From: Nitrobacter vulgaris
GTDB lineage: Bacteria > Pseudomonadota > Alphaproteobacteria > Rhizobiales > Xanthobacteraceae
NCBI RefSeq assembly: GCF_031453995.1
Contig: NZ_JAVDPZ010000025.1
Coordinates: 1-64,000 of the forward strand
DNA: 64,000 nucleotides
Reading direction: 5' to 3'
A program made the position numbers and the translations under genes. The notes under the pieces are model-generated. The model saw only the letters and a program-made list of their open reading frames with translations, was not told the origin of the DNA and ran no database searches. This document shows, one piece after another, positions 17,119 to 24,334 of the stretch (the stretch's first letter is position 1; each line of letters starts with the position of its first letter).

Positions 17119-19023
17119 TCACGCGGCGAGATGCATCGTTCCGCCCTGGGGCGCCCAAATGCGGATGATGTCTTCCGCCCACTCCGACAACGCCACTCCC
17201 TCGGCGCTAATGCTTTCCTGTTCGGCGTGACCTTCCCGAACCAGATTTAGCAGGCGCGCGACGGCAGATTCGTCTCCTTCTCCGGCATCGAGCCTGGCCC
17301 GCTGGATGTCATCTTCCAGTTCATGCCAATGCAGGATTTTGATGAAGTGATCCGTGCATCCCGACACAAAATCGAGCGGCGGATCGCGACTTAAAATTGG
17401 AAAGCGCTCAACCAGCCGATGTCCGCGCGGTTTTCCGTTGCCCGCTTCGCCATGCACAGCTTGCAGCGTGTCATAAAATGCGGGTTTAAGCTTCGTCCAA
17501 ATATCCGCGACAGACAGCTTTGCGTCGGTAACCAGCAGTTGAAAGAGACTCGTCAAAAAACCATCGAACTCCTCGGGAAAGTGTAAGCGCAGGACAGAAT
17601 CCTGCTTGTCCTCGAGCAAATCAGGATACTGGACGAGCATCCCGAGAACGACCTTTTGCAGTCCCGACCGCTGCCCCTCGCCACGAAACTTGAGTTCGCT
17701 CCGAACGAATTTGGAGCTTGCTTCCTTATGATTGCGGGTCGGCCCCCGATTGACTTGCCAGAACAGGTTGGCGAGCTGCATCCGTGACGTTCTGAAGAAC
17801 GCCGTGTTGACGGCCGGGTCCTGGATCGTCCGGACCAGCGTATAGAGCTTCTGTTCCAGCGCAGCCTGTTTGTCGGGCGTTCGAACGTCCTGACCGTCCG
17901 TCTCGCGCTGCCAGAGCACGTCCCACAGCGGCAAAGAGCCTGACAAAACGCTTCTGAATGCCTCGACGCCCTTTTCCCGGATCAGGTCGTCGGGATCCTT
18001 TTGTTCGTCCATGAACACGAAGCGGAAGGTCTTGCCGACACGAAGCAAGGGCAGGATTCTGTCAACGGAGCGATAAGCGGCCGCGACACCCGCGCGATCG
18101 GAATCGAAGCACACGACAGGTTCGGGAGACAGTCTCCACAGCGTAGCGATCTGCTCTTCCGTGAACGCCGTCCCCATGGTGGCGACCACGGCCTTGATCC
18201 CCGCCTGATAGACCGCGATGGCATCCATGTATCCTTCGACGGCAACGACCGAATTAGCCTCGTGCGCCGGCTGGCGCGCGCGATGAAAGTTAAAAACGAT
18301 CGAGCCCTTGTGAAAGATCGAGGTTTCCGGCGAGTTCAGATATTTGGGCTGTACGTCCTTCTTGAGAGCGCGGCCGCCGAATCCCACGACGCGACCCCGC
18401 TGGTCGTGAATCGGAATGATGATCCGGTCACGAAAGCGATCGTAAGGAACGGGAATATCGTCTCCGGCAACCAACAAGCCGGCCTCGATCATGTCTTCGA
18501 CAGGGACGCCTTGCGATCCCAGATATTCCTTCAATGCGAAGCGATCGGCGGTCGCGTAACCGATCCTGAATTCGACGGTGCTTGAGGAGATGATGGCGCG
18601 GTCCGAAAGGTAGCCGCGCGCCTGCGCGCCGATACGCGACGCGAGATTTTGCTCAAAAAACTTGGTCGCAAGCTCCATCACCTCGAACAGGGATTTCTGC
18701 CGCTGCTCCCGCTGCTCGTCTTCCCGTGAATTGCGCGGCAGCGGAAGCCCCGCCATCGACGCCAGCCGCTCGACCGCTTCGGGAAAAGAAACGCCTTCGG
18801 TCTCCATCACGAAGTCGAAGATGTTGCCGTGCTTGCCGGTGGAGAAGTCGTGGTAGAACTGCTTCTGGTCGTTCACCGTGAACGACGGCGTCTTTTCCTG
18901 CTGGAACGGCGACAGCCCCTTGAATTCGCGGCCCGCTCGCTTCAGTTTTACGCGCCGGCCCACGACTTCCGAAACCGGAAGGCGCGCCTTGACCTCATCA
19001 ATAAAGCTGGGCGGAAAACGCAT
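17119..19023 (-). CDS. dnaG: DNA primase DnaG lacking the usual zinc-finger cysteines
   Basis: The enzyme makes RNA primers for DNA replication at the fork. The 634-residue product has the N-terminal CHC2-type domain (about 1-100), the TOPRIM catalytic domain (about 255-340, EGYMDAIAVYQAGIKAVVATMGTA and VVCFDSDRAGVAAAYR), and a C-terminal DnaB-binding region. In the N-terminal domain the usual CPFH...YHCFGCG positions read LSPFQQEKTPSFTVNDQKQFYHDFSTGKHG, so every zinc ligand is replaced. From memory this is shared by other Rhizobiales primases and does not mean inactivity. I chose ATG 19023 (MRFPPSF); a GTG four codons upstream is possible. Confidence 0.95.
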   Translation of the reverse strand: MRFPPSFIDEVKARLPVSEVVGRRVKLKRAGREFKGLSPFQQEKTPSFTVNDQKQFYHDFSTGKHGNIFDFVMETEGVSFPEAVERLASMAGLPLPRNSREDEQREQRQKSLFEVMELATKFFEQNLASRIGAQARGYLSDRAIISSSTVEFRIGYATADRFALKEYLGSQGVPVEDMIEAGLLVAGDDIPVPYDRFRDRIIIPIHDQRGRVVGFGGRALKKDVQPKYLNSPETSIFHKGSIVFNFHRARQPAHEANSVVAVEGYMDAIAVYQAGIKAVVATMGTAFTEEQIATLWRLSPEPVVCFDSDRAGVAAAYRSVDRILPLLRVGKTFRFVFMDEQKDPDDLIREKGVEAFRSVLSGSLPLWDVLWQRETDGQDVRTPDKQAALEQKLYTLVRTIQDPAVNTAFFRTSRMQLANLFWQVNRGPTRNHKEASSKFVRSELKFRGEGQRSGLQKVVLGMLVQYPDLLEDKQDSVLRLHFPEEFDGFLTSLFQLLVTDAKLSVADIWTKLKPAFYDTLQAVHGEAGNGKPRGHRLVERFPILSRDPPLDFVSGCTDHFIKILHWHELEDDIQRARLDAGEGDESAVARLLNLVREGHAEQESISAEGVALSEWAEDIIRIWAPQGGTMHLAA

Positions 19024-19167
19024 GCGCCGTCTCACTCAATCTCGGCGGCGGGTATAACTGCCTGCCGCCGCCCAGGCGAATCAGCTAGGCCCTTTTTAAT
19101 ATTGTACTACATATGTTCTCATACATATCCCCTGCTTCCCCACCTGTCCACAGACACCGGAAGTGAA

Positions 19168-19716
19168 ATGATGTTCACAGTCTTCACCGCCGGCAACACC
19201 GGCGCCTGGAATATCCTGTCAATTGCTCCCGTCACCGGCGAAAGCCTCGGACCAGCGTCTCATCTGGAGATCGCGCCGAGCGCCTCGCTGGGCGGCGCCT
19301 CCCCGGCGCCGTGGCAGTTCCGCGGCTTCACCAGCCACGTGCGCTACGTCGAGCGCGCCGAGAAAACTGCGCTGACCTCGGTACAGGCTGGACTGGGACG
19401 CGCCGAGGCAACCCGAGCGGCACTCATTCCCATCAGAAAGTCGGCCGCGTGGTGGGATCTGACGCAGGAAGAACGGCGGAAAATCTTCGAGGATAAGTCG
19501 CACCATATCGCCGCCAGCCTCAAATACCTGCCCGCCATCGCGCGACAGCTCTATCACTGCCGCGATTTGGGCGAGCCATTCGATTTCCTGACCTGGTTCG
19601 AATACGCCCCTGAACATGCAACGATGTTCGAAGACCTCGTCGGCGTCCTGCGCGCGACCGACGAATGGACTTTTGTGGAGCGCGAGGTGGATATTCGATT
19701 GACGCGCGCAATATGA
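19168..19716 (+). CDS. cld: Chlorite dismutase, short dimeric type
   Basis: This heme enzyme converts chlorite to chloride and molecular oxygen. The 182-residue product closely matches in memory the short, dimeric Nitrobacter winogradskyi enzyme. Key residues fall in place one position earlier than there: proximal His113 (DKSHHIAAS), distal Arg126 (PAIARQLYH), Glu166 (LRATDEWTF) and Lys91 (PIRKSAAWW). No signal peptide is seen, so it is probably cytoplasmic. No chlorate or perchlorate reductase lies nearby. In nitrite oxidisers, nitrite oxidoreductase can reduce chlorate to toxic chlorite, which makes detoxification the likely role. Two ATG codons occur at 19168 and 19171. Confidence 0.9.
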   Translation: MMFTVFTAGNTGAWNILSIAPVTGESLGPASHLEIAPSASLGGASPAPWQFRGFTSHVRYVERAEKTALTSVQAGLGRAEATRAALIPIRKSAAWWDLTQEERRKIFEDKSHHIAASLKYLPAIARQLYHCRDLGEPFDFLTWFEYAPEHATMFEDLVGVLRATDEWTFVEREVDIRLTRAI

Positions 19717-19936
19717 CAGCACTTGAGGCGCGGACAATGGGCCAAGCGCTTGACGGGCTGCTCCGCGATGTCGAAATGGCGCTGATAACAGCGCTATCGT
19801 CCTAAGCGTAGATTTCTTGGGCTCATCCTCTTCGATTCGATGCTGTCACCAGCGTCCGCGACGAAGCGATCCGATTTTCGGCGCACCGGACGGATTGCTT
19901 CGTTCGCATGACGGATTCAGTCTGTTGACGCATTAT

Positions 19937-20101
19937 CTAGATGCGTCCCATCAGAATCAGAATCAGCAGGATGACGATTACCAGGCCGAGGCCACCGCCG
20001 CCGTAATAGCCGGTGCCGTAAAATGGACCGCCGCCAATTCCGCTGAAGCCACCTAGCAGCGCAATAATAAGAATGATCAGAATGATTGTGCCAATGCTCA
20101 T
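19937..20101 (-). CDS. DUF3309 family small membrane protein (54 aa)
   Basis: The 54-residue product has an N-terminal helix (IGTIILIILIIALLGG), a Gly/Tyr-rich centre (GIGGGPFYGTGYYGGGGLG) and a second helix (LVIVILLILILMGRI), the DUF3309 pattern. It is common and often duplicated in alphaproteobacteria, and its function is unknown. It follows the 28-residue membrane peptide gene by 18 bases on the same strand, so the two may be co-transcribed. Confidence 0.8.
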   Translation of the reverse strand: MSIGTIILIILIIALLGGFSGIGGGPFYGTGYYGGGGLGLVIVILLILILMGRI

Positions 20102-20119
20102 GTCGTCCCTCGCTCAGGC

Positions 20120-20206
20120 TCAGTTATGCATAAGAAACGCGATGAGGATGATCAGCGGGATCGGAATCCCGATTAGCCAGAGAAGAAGTCCGCGTCCGAT
20201 TCCCAT
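20120..20206 (-). CDS. 28-residue hydrophobic peptide
   Basis: The frame from ATG 20206 encodes MGIGRGLLLWLIGIPIPLII and a further eight residues ending MHN. It is one transmembrane helix interrupted by a PIP turn. A strong ribosome-binding site (ACGGAGGCGAAC) precedes the start. It lies just upstream of the DUF3309 gene. The quality of the start and the membrane pattern support a real gene; function unknown. Confidence 0.6.
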   Translation of the reverse strand: MGIGRGLLLWLIGIPIPLIILIAFLMHN

Positions 20207-20395
20207 GTTCGCCTCCGTTTTAGTGAGGCAACAACGCGGCGAGCGGAAGGTCGTTCCCGAACAGGAACCGAACTAATATTGCCGCTGACATGGAACCAAT
20301 TCAGCAAGGGCGCCTCGAAGCGTCGAGGCGAGCAATCGCCTTTGGAACGAAAGATCGGTTGGGAGTGAAAGATCAGCTTGAGCCGATCTCGTTAT

Positions 20396-20848
20396 TTAGG
20401 TCAATGCGGCCTTCACGACACCGCTGGCCTTGCCGAAATCCATCTGACCCGCGTATTTGGCCTTCAGTGTGCCAATCACCTTGCCCATGTCCTTGATGCC
20501 GCTCGCGCCGGTCTCAGCGATCACCGCGGCGACAGCTGCTTTTACATCGTCGTCGGACATCTGCTTCGGCAGATAGGCCGAGATGACGGCGATCTCGGCG
20601 CGCTCCTGCGCCGCCAATTCCTCGCGGTTACCCTTTTCGTAGAGTTCGACCGACTCCTGGCGCTGCTTGATCATCTTTTGCAGGACGCCAAGCAAATCGC
20701 CATCCGCCAGCGGCGGCTTGCCCTGCCCGCGCGCCTCGATATCGGCGTTCTTGATCGTGGAGTTGACCATGCGCAGCGTGGAGAGCTTGCGCTCGTCCTT
20801 GGCCTTCATCGCCTCCTTGACGGCGTTGTTGATGTCATCGCGCAGCAT
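20396..20848 (-). CDS. GatB/YqeY domain protein
   Basis: The 150-residue product is a stand-alone YqeY protein, related to the tRNA-binding tail of the amidotransferase subunit GatB. It starts MLRDDINNAVKEAMKAKDERKLSTLRMVNSTIKN, with the family core QKMIKQRQESVELYEKGNREELAAQERAEIAVISAYLPKQMS and the ending MGKVIGTLKAKYAGQMDFGKASGVVK. Length is normal. A role in tRNA-dependent amidation or tRNA handling is usually proposed but not proven. It is divergent from carA, a common arrangement in Rhizobiales. Confidence 0.9.
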   Translation of the reverse strand: MLRDDINNAVKEAMKAKDERKLSTLRMVNSTIKNADIEARGQGKPPLADGDLLGVLQKMIKQRQESVELYEKGNREELAAQERAEIAVISAYLPKQMSDDDVKAAVAAVIAETGASGIKDMGKVIGTLKAKYAGQMDFGKASGVVKAALT

Positions 20849-20860
20849 CGAAGTCTCCCC

Positions 20861-20934
20861 TAGTGGTCCAATTCTAACATTTGCATCCCGTTGCGGCCGG
20901 GTTCTCGCAAATGTTCAGAATCAAAGGACCACTA
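20861..20934. repeat. Long inverted repeat between yqeY and carA
   Basis: TAGTGGTCCAATTCTAACATTTGC at the left is mirrored by GCAAATGTTCAGAATCAAAGGACCACTA at the right. The arms are imperfect, about 25 bases each, around a GC-rich loop. From memory, similar TAGTGGTCC elements are dispersed in this family. It lies in the shared upstream region of yqeY and carA. Confidence 0.6.
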
Positions 20935-21031
20935 GCAGCTATTAGGGTCCCAGTGGAGTTCTGAATTTGGCATTCGCTTGCCCGGAACCGGAGTTTGACG
21001 CGGTGCAGTAGCCGGGCTATGTCATGCGCTC

Positions 21032-22222
21032 ATGACCCCATCGGAAAATGCTTCAGCTTGGCCGGACCTTGAGCCGACCGCGCTTCTCGTGCTGGCCGAC
21101 GGGACCGTGCTCAAAGGCTTTGGCTTCGGCGCGGAAGGCCAGGCGGTCGGAGAAGTCTGCTTCAACACCGCGATGACCGGTTACGAGGAAATTCTCACCG
21201 ACCCCTCCTACGCCGGGCAACTCATCACCTTCACTTTTCCGCATATCGGCAACGTCGGCACCAACGACGAGGACATCGAAACCGTGAACATGGCGGCGAC
21301 GCCCGGCGCGCGCGGCGTCATCCTGCGCAGCGCCATCACCTCGCCGTCGAACTACCGCGCCGCCAAACACCTCGACGCCTGGCTGAGGGCGCGCGGCATC
21401 ATCGGCATCTCGGGCATCGACACCCGTGCGCTGACCGCTTTGATCCGCACCCGCGGCATGCCCAACGCGGTGGTCGCCCATACGAAGAACGGACGGTTCG
21501 ATCTGCATGGATTGAAAAAGGAGGCGCGCGAGTGGCCCGGCCTCGAGGGCATGGACCTCGTGCCGATGGTGACATCGAGCCAGCGCTACACCTGGGACGA
21601 AACGCCGTGGGAGTGGAGTAAGGGCTTCGGCCGGCAGGATGGCCCAGAATTCAACGTCGTCGCCGTCGATTACGGCATCAAGAGAAACATCCTGCGCCTG
21701 CTCGCCGGTGAAGGCTGCAAGGTTACGGTGGTGCCGGCAACCACCTCCGCGGAAGACATCCTGGCGATGAAGCCGGACGGGGTCTTCCTGTCGAACGGCC
21801 CTGGCGACCCGGCCGCGACCGGCAAGTATGCCGTGCCAATGATTCGAAAAGTGATCGAGTCGGGCACGCCGACCTTCGGCATCTGCCTCGGTCACCAGAT
21901 GCTCGGCCTCGCGGTGGGCGCGAAAACCAAGAAGATGCATCAGGGTCATCACGGCGCCAACCACCCGGTCAGGGAGGAGACAACCGGCAGGGTGGAGATC
22001 ACTTCCATGAACCACGGTTTTACCGTCGACGAGGCGACGCTGCCCAAAGGCGCGAAGCAGACTCATGTCTCGCTTTTCGACGGCTCCAACTGCGGCATCG
22101 AACTCGAAGGCAAGCCAGTATTCTCGGTCCAGTATCACCCGGAAGCTTCGCCGGGACCGCGGGACTCGCACTATTTATTCAAGCGCTTTGCCAGTCTAAT
22201 GCGCGAGAACAAGTCGGCGTAG
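21032..22222 (+). CDS. carA: Carbamoyl-phosphate synthase small subunit
   Basis: This glutaminase subunit supplies ammonia to CarB for carbamoyl phosphate, used for pyrimidines and arginine. The 396-residue product has the N-terminal CPSase small-chain domain (LVLADGTVLKGFGFGAEG ... GISGIDTRALTALIR). The class I amidotransferase domain follows, with nucleophile Cys in FGICLGHQMLGLA and the catalytic His/Glu in VQYHPEASPGP. Length and motifs are complete. A terminator overlaps its stop codon, and carB starts 2.1 kb further on, so the two are not a tight operon. Confidence 0.97.
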   Translation: MTPSENASAWPDLEPTALLVLADGTVLKGFGFGAEGQAVGEVCFNTAMTGYEEILTDPSYAGQLITFTFPHIGNVGTNDEDIETVNMAATPGARGVILRSAITSPSNYRAAKHLDAWLRARGIIGISGIDTRALTALIRTRGMPNAVVAHTKNGRFDLHGLKKEAREWPGLEGMDLVPMVTSSQRYTWDETPWEWSKGFGRQDGPEFNVVAVDYGIKRNILRLLAGEGCKVTVVPATTSAEDILAMKPDGVFLSNGPGDPAATGKYAVPMIRKVIESGTPTFGICLGHQMLGLAVGAKTKKMHQGHHGANHPVREETTGRVEITSMNHGFTVDEATLPKGAKQTHVSLFDGSNCGIELEGKPVFSVQYHPEASPGPRDSHYLFKRFASLMRENKSA

Positions 22223-22236
22223 ATTTACGCCGACTT
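22211..22236 (+). terminator. Terminator overlapping the carA stop codon
   Basis: AAGTCGGCGTA (22211-22221) and TACGCCGACTT (22226-22236) form a perfect 11-bp stem with loop GATT. The carA TAG is inside it. It may also serve the convergent dps gene. Confidence 0.75.
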
Positions 22237-22266
22237 TGCGTAGCCCAGCAGCGAATACCTGCTCGA

Positions 22267-22803
22267 TCAGGCTTCGTTGCTGCCCTCCTGACGGCTCGCC
22301 TCGAACAGGAACCAGGTCCTTCGTTCGGCCGCGTCAATGAAATTTTCGAGCAGGCTTGCGGTCGCAACGTCCTCATACTTGTCGCAAATATCATGGGCCT
22401 TGCGCATGGCCGCGGCGACCTTCTTGTTGTCGTTCATCAGCTCGCGCAACATCTCCCGCGGCAGGACATAGCTCTCGTCGTTATCTTCGAGCGTCTGCAG
22501 TTTGGCGACTTGCCCGATCGAGCGCAGCGTGGTGCCGCCGATCTTGCGAACCCGCTCCGCTATTTCGTCGGTCGTGCCGAATATTTGCTCCGACTGCTCG
22601 TCGAGCAGCAGATGGTAGTCACGAAAATGCCGGCCGCTGACATGCCAATGGAAATTCTTGGTCTTGAGATAGAGCGCAAAGGTATCGGCGAGGATAGTAT
22701 TCATGGCGGCCGATATCTTACTAACGCCTTCCTGTGAGAGATCGGTCGGCGTGTCGAGTACGGGGTTTACTTTCCGCAAAGCGGAACTTTTGGCTTGGGA
22801 CAC
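22267..22803 (-). CDS. dps: Dps-family DNA-binding ferritin-like protein
   Basis: Dps proteins form 12-subunit shells that oxidise and store iron and protect DNA during stress. The 178-residue product shows the ferroxidase-site pattern FHWHVSGRHFRDYHLLLDEQSEQIF (about residues 50-74) with the ligand His, Asp and Glu residues. A Lys/Ser-rich N-terminal tail (MSQAKSSALRKVN) could bind DNA. It is convergent with carA and interrupts the carA-carB interval together with the tRNA-like cluster. No clear regulatory box was found upstream. Confidence 0.9.
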   Translation of the reverse strand: MSQAKSSALRKVNPVLDTPTDLSQEGVSKISAAMNTILADTFALYLKTKNFHWHVSGRHFRDYHLLLDEQSEQIFGTTDEIAERVRKIGGTTLRSIGQVAKLQTLEDNDESYVLPREMLRELMNDNKKVAAAMRKAHDICDKYEDVATASLLENFIDAAERRTWFLFEASRQEGSNEA

Positions 22804-23027
22804 GATGCACCCTCCTAATTGTAATTGGAAAATTCGGCGCGAGGCCGGACAGTCGCTGCAGACCGTCAGACACTATTCAGCGACAAGTTCGCTAACTCGC
22901 GAGCCGGCGGAGTGTTCCGGAGGCTGGTCGCAGCCCGGATGGGGCGGATAGACAGATGCTATGTCGGCATTAACGTTAAGTAGCGGTAAGACTCGCCACC
23001 CGACGATTGTTGCGGAATATTGTGGTC

Positions 23028-23102
23028 GGCCCGGTGGCGGAAGTTCGACGCGGGAGCTGTGCAAAGCTTTTTATCCTGGTTCAAGTCCAGGCTGGGCCTC
23101 CA
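23028..23102 (+). tRNA. tRNA-Cys(GCA)-like gene with an enlarged anticodon loop
   Basis: A cloverleaf can be drawn by hand: acceptor GGCCCGG/CTGGGCC (one G-U), a short D arm GCG/CGC, T arm CCTGG-TTCAAGT-CCAGG, then T and an encoded CCA. The T at position 73 and anticodon GCA are both tRNA-Cys identity features. The anticodon stem GGAGC/GCTTT holds two G-U pairs around an eight-base loop, TGTGCAAA (23058-23065). Its end bases could pair, leaving six. A normal loop has seven bases. The D loop (GAAGTTCGA) lacks the usual GG. It may be a divergent functional tRNA or an early pseudogene. Confidence 0.6.
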
Positions 23103-23395
23103 AACTTCTTTACGTGCATAAGCCTCCGACGTGATGCTGCGGCGCAGCTTCCGGAAGTGCATACCCATCCTCACCAAGAAAGAGTTCGCGAGCGCGAGCT
23201 TGCCGGTTTTCTAAACCGCGATGCTAGCGACGATGATGCCAGTGACGGTGAAGTGCCCGTGAAAACGCGGCGGAGCAATAACCCCGAACCGTTATAGAAT
23301 CGTCTGTTGGGAAAAACTGTCCGCTCCCGCGCTAAGCGAGATCGAAAGGCAATTCGCGCGTCATAACACGCGAGGACGAACCCTGATGGTGACGG

Positions 23396-23465
23396 AGCGG
23401 ATTCGATGAATCGAACATCGGTCTGCGACCTGGAAGCCGCTGCTTTGCCACTAAGCTAAATCCGC
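23396..23465 (-). tRNA. tRNA-Gly(TCC)-like gene with a non-standard anticodon arm
   Basis: On the minus strand the acceptor GCGGATT/AATCCGC is perfect. The D arm is GCTT-AGTGGCA-AAGC, the T arm CGATG-TTCGATT-CATCG is perfect, and base 73 is T, as in tRNA-Gly. The anticodon arm GCGGC-TTCCAG-GTCGC is one base short. It forms either a five-bp stem with a six-base loop or a four-bp stem with an eight-base loop. Read as TCC it is Gly; with six bases, CCA (Trp) could be presented. CCG, not CCA, follows. Whether it is charged and used is unknown. Confidence 0.55.
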
Positions 23466-23539
23466 GCAACTACGAACATAGCATATCGCCGACACTCTTG
23501 CGCCGGAAGCTAGAATTAACGTTACATTGCAAACCGCTC

Positions 23540-23608
23540 GACCCGCAGGCGGCAAAAGTTCGACGCCGGAGCGACGCTTTTTATTCTGGTTCAGTCCAGC
23601 GGGACCTC
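23540..23608 (+). pseudogene. Degenerate duplicate of the tRNA-Cys-like gene
   Basis: The sequence aligns by eye to 23028-23102. It shares GGCGG, AAGTTCGACGC, GGAGC, CTTTTTAT and CTGGTTCA...GTCCAG, and ATTAACGTTA upstream. It lacks the anticodon: the arm reads AGCG-A-CGCT with no loop. Acceptor pairing (GACCCGC with GCGGGAC) has one mismatch. It cannot decode, so it is a dead copy or an RNA with another use. Confidence 0.6.
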
Positions 23609-23618
23609 ATTCTTGAGA

Positions 23619-24050
23619 CTACCCGATTGCGGCATCGGTTGCCGCGGCCAGTTTGCTCTCAAGCCCCTTCGCGGCCGCATAGAGCTTGTCGCTATTCGCA
23701 TCGAAACCGTGGCGGGCGAAAACAGCCGAAATGTAAGTCGCGTCGTTATAGCTGACGTAGACCTTGCCGGCCTGGCCCTGCCAGACCAGCATTTTTAGCG
23801 GTAAATCGATGGCCAACATGGGATGCTGAAGAAACAGCGGCGTTCCGCCTTGTGGGCTGCCCACCACCAGAACCGTCGCCGGAGGCATCTCAAGACCGAC
23901 AGTCTTGGCCGCGGCGGCGTGATCGAGGCGCGTAAAGACCTTCAGACCGTTCTCCTTCACCGCCGTTTCGAGATGATCCAGCGTGATCTCGAAATGGTGC
24001 GCGCTTTGCTTTGTCACCAGATCGGTCGCAGCTTGTGCAAAACCTGCCAT
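23619..24050 (-). CDS. DUF302 family protein
   Basis: The 143-residue product is a single DUF302 domain: HHFEITLDHLETAVKENGLKVFTRLDHAAAAKTVGLEMPPATVLVVGSPQ and PMLAIDLPLKMLVWQ are typical. The family is widespread, soluble and of unknown function; some members are linked to stress or redox genes. It starts at ATG 24050, has no signal peptide and stands alone between the tRNA-like cluster and carB. Confidence 0.85.
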   Translation of the reverse strand: MAGFAQAATDLVTKQSAHHFEITLDHLETAVKENGLKVFTRLDHAAAAKTVGLEMPPATVLVVGSPQGGTPLFLQHPMLAIDLPLKMLVWQGQAGKVYVSYNDATYISAVFARHGFDANSDKLYAAAKGLESKLAAATDAAIG

Positions 24051-24251
24051 AAAAAGACTCCGAAAATTCGACTATGCGTCGCTCGCATGGGGCGTAACAT
24101 CGCGGATATTCGTCGGCGGCGGCTGAGTTTTCGTACCCTGCCCGACCTGGGCATAGGCGCAAAAGGATTTTTGCGCCTCCAAACCGGGAATTGCCGGTTG
24201 ATGAAGCCCTTATAATCCTTCCCCACCCGGGAAATCTGGTCTAAAAACAGC

Positions 24252-24308
24252 CCGCGCGCGAAGATCGCGCTCTTGCTTAAGGGACGCGCGGCTCGCGCGC
24301 CCTTTTTT
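24252..24308 (+). terminator. Terminator-like hairpin just before carB, possible attenuator
   Basis: GGGACGCGC (24281-24289) pairs with GCGCGCCC (24295-24302) with one bulged A, followed by seven T. An upstream CCGCGCG (24252-24258) is the exact complement of CGCGCGG (24285-24291), so a competing structure is possible. The carB start codon is at 24335. It may be a simple upstream terminator. Confidence 0.5.
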
Positions 24309-24334
24309 TGTGCCCGATTTCATCCTGGGACTTG

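Noticed and set aside
21053..22171. 372-codon minus-strand frame inside carA
   Set aside because: carA is unmistakable on the other strand; this is a shadow frame.
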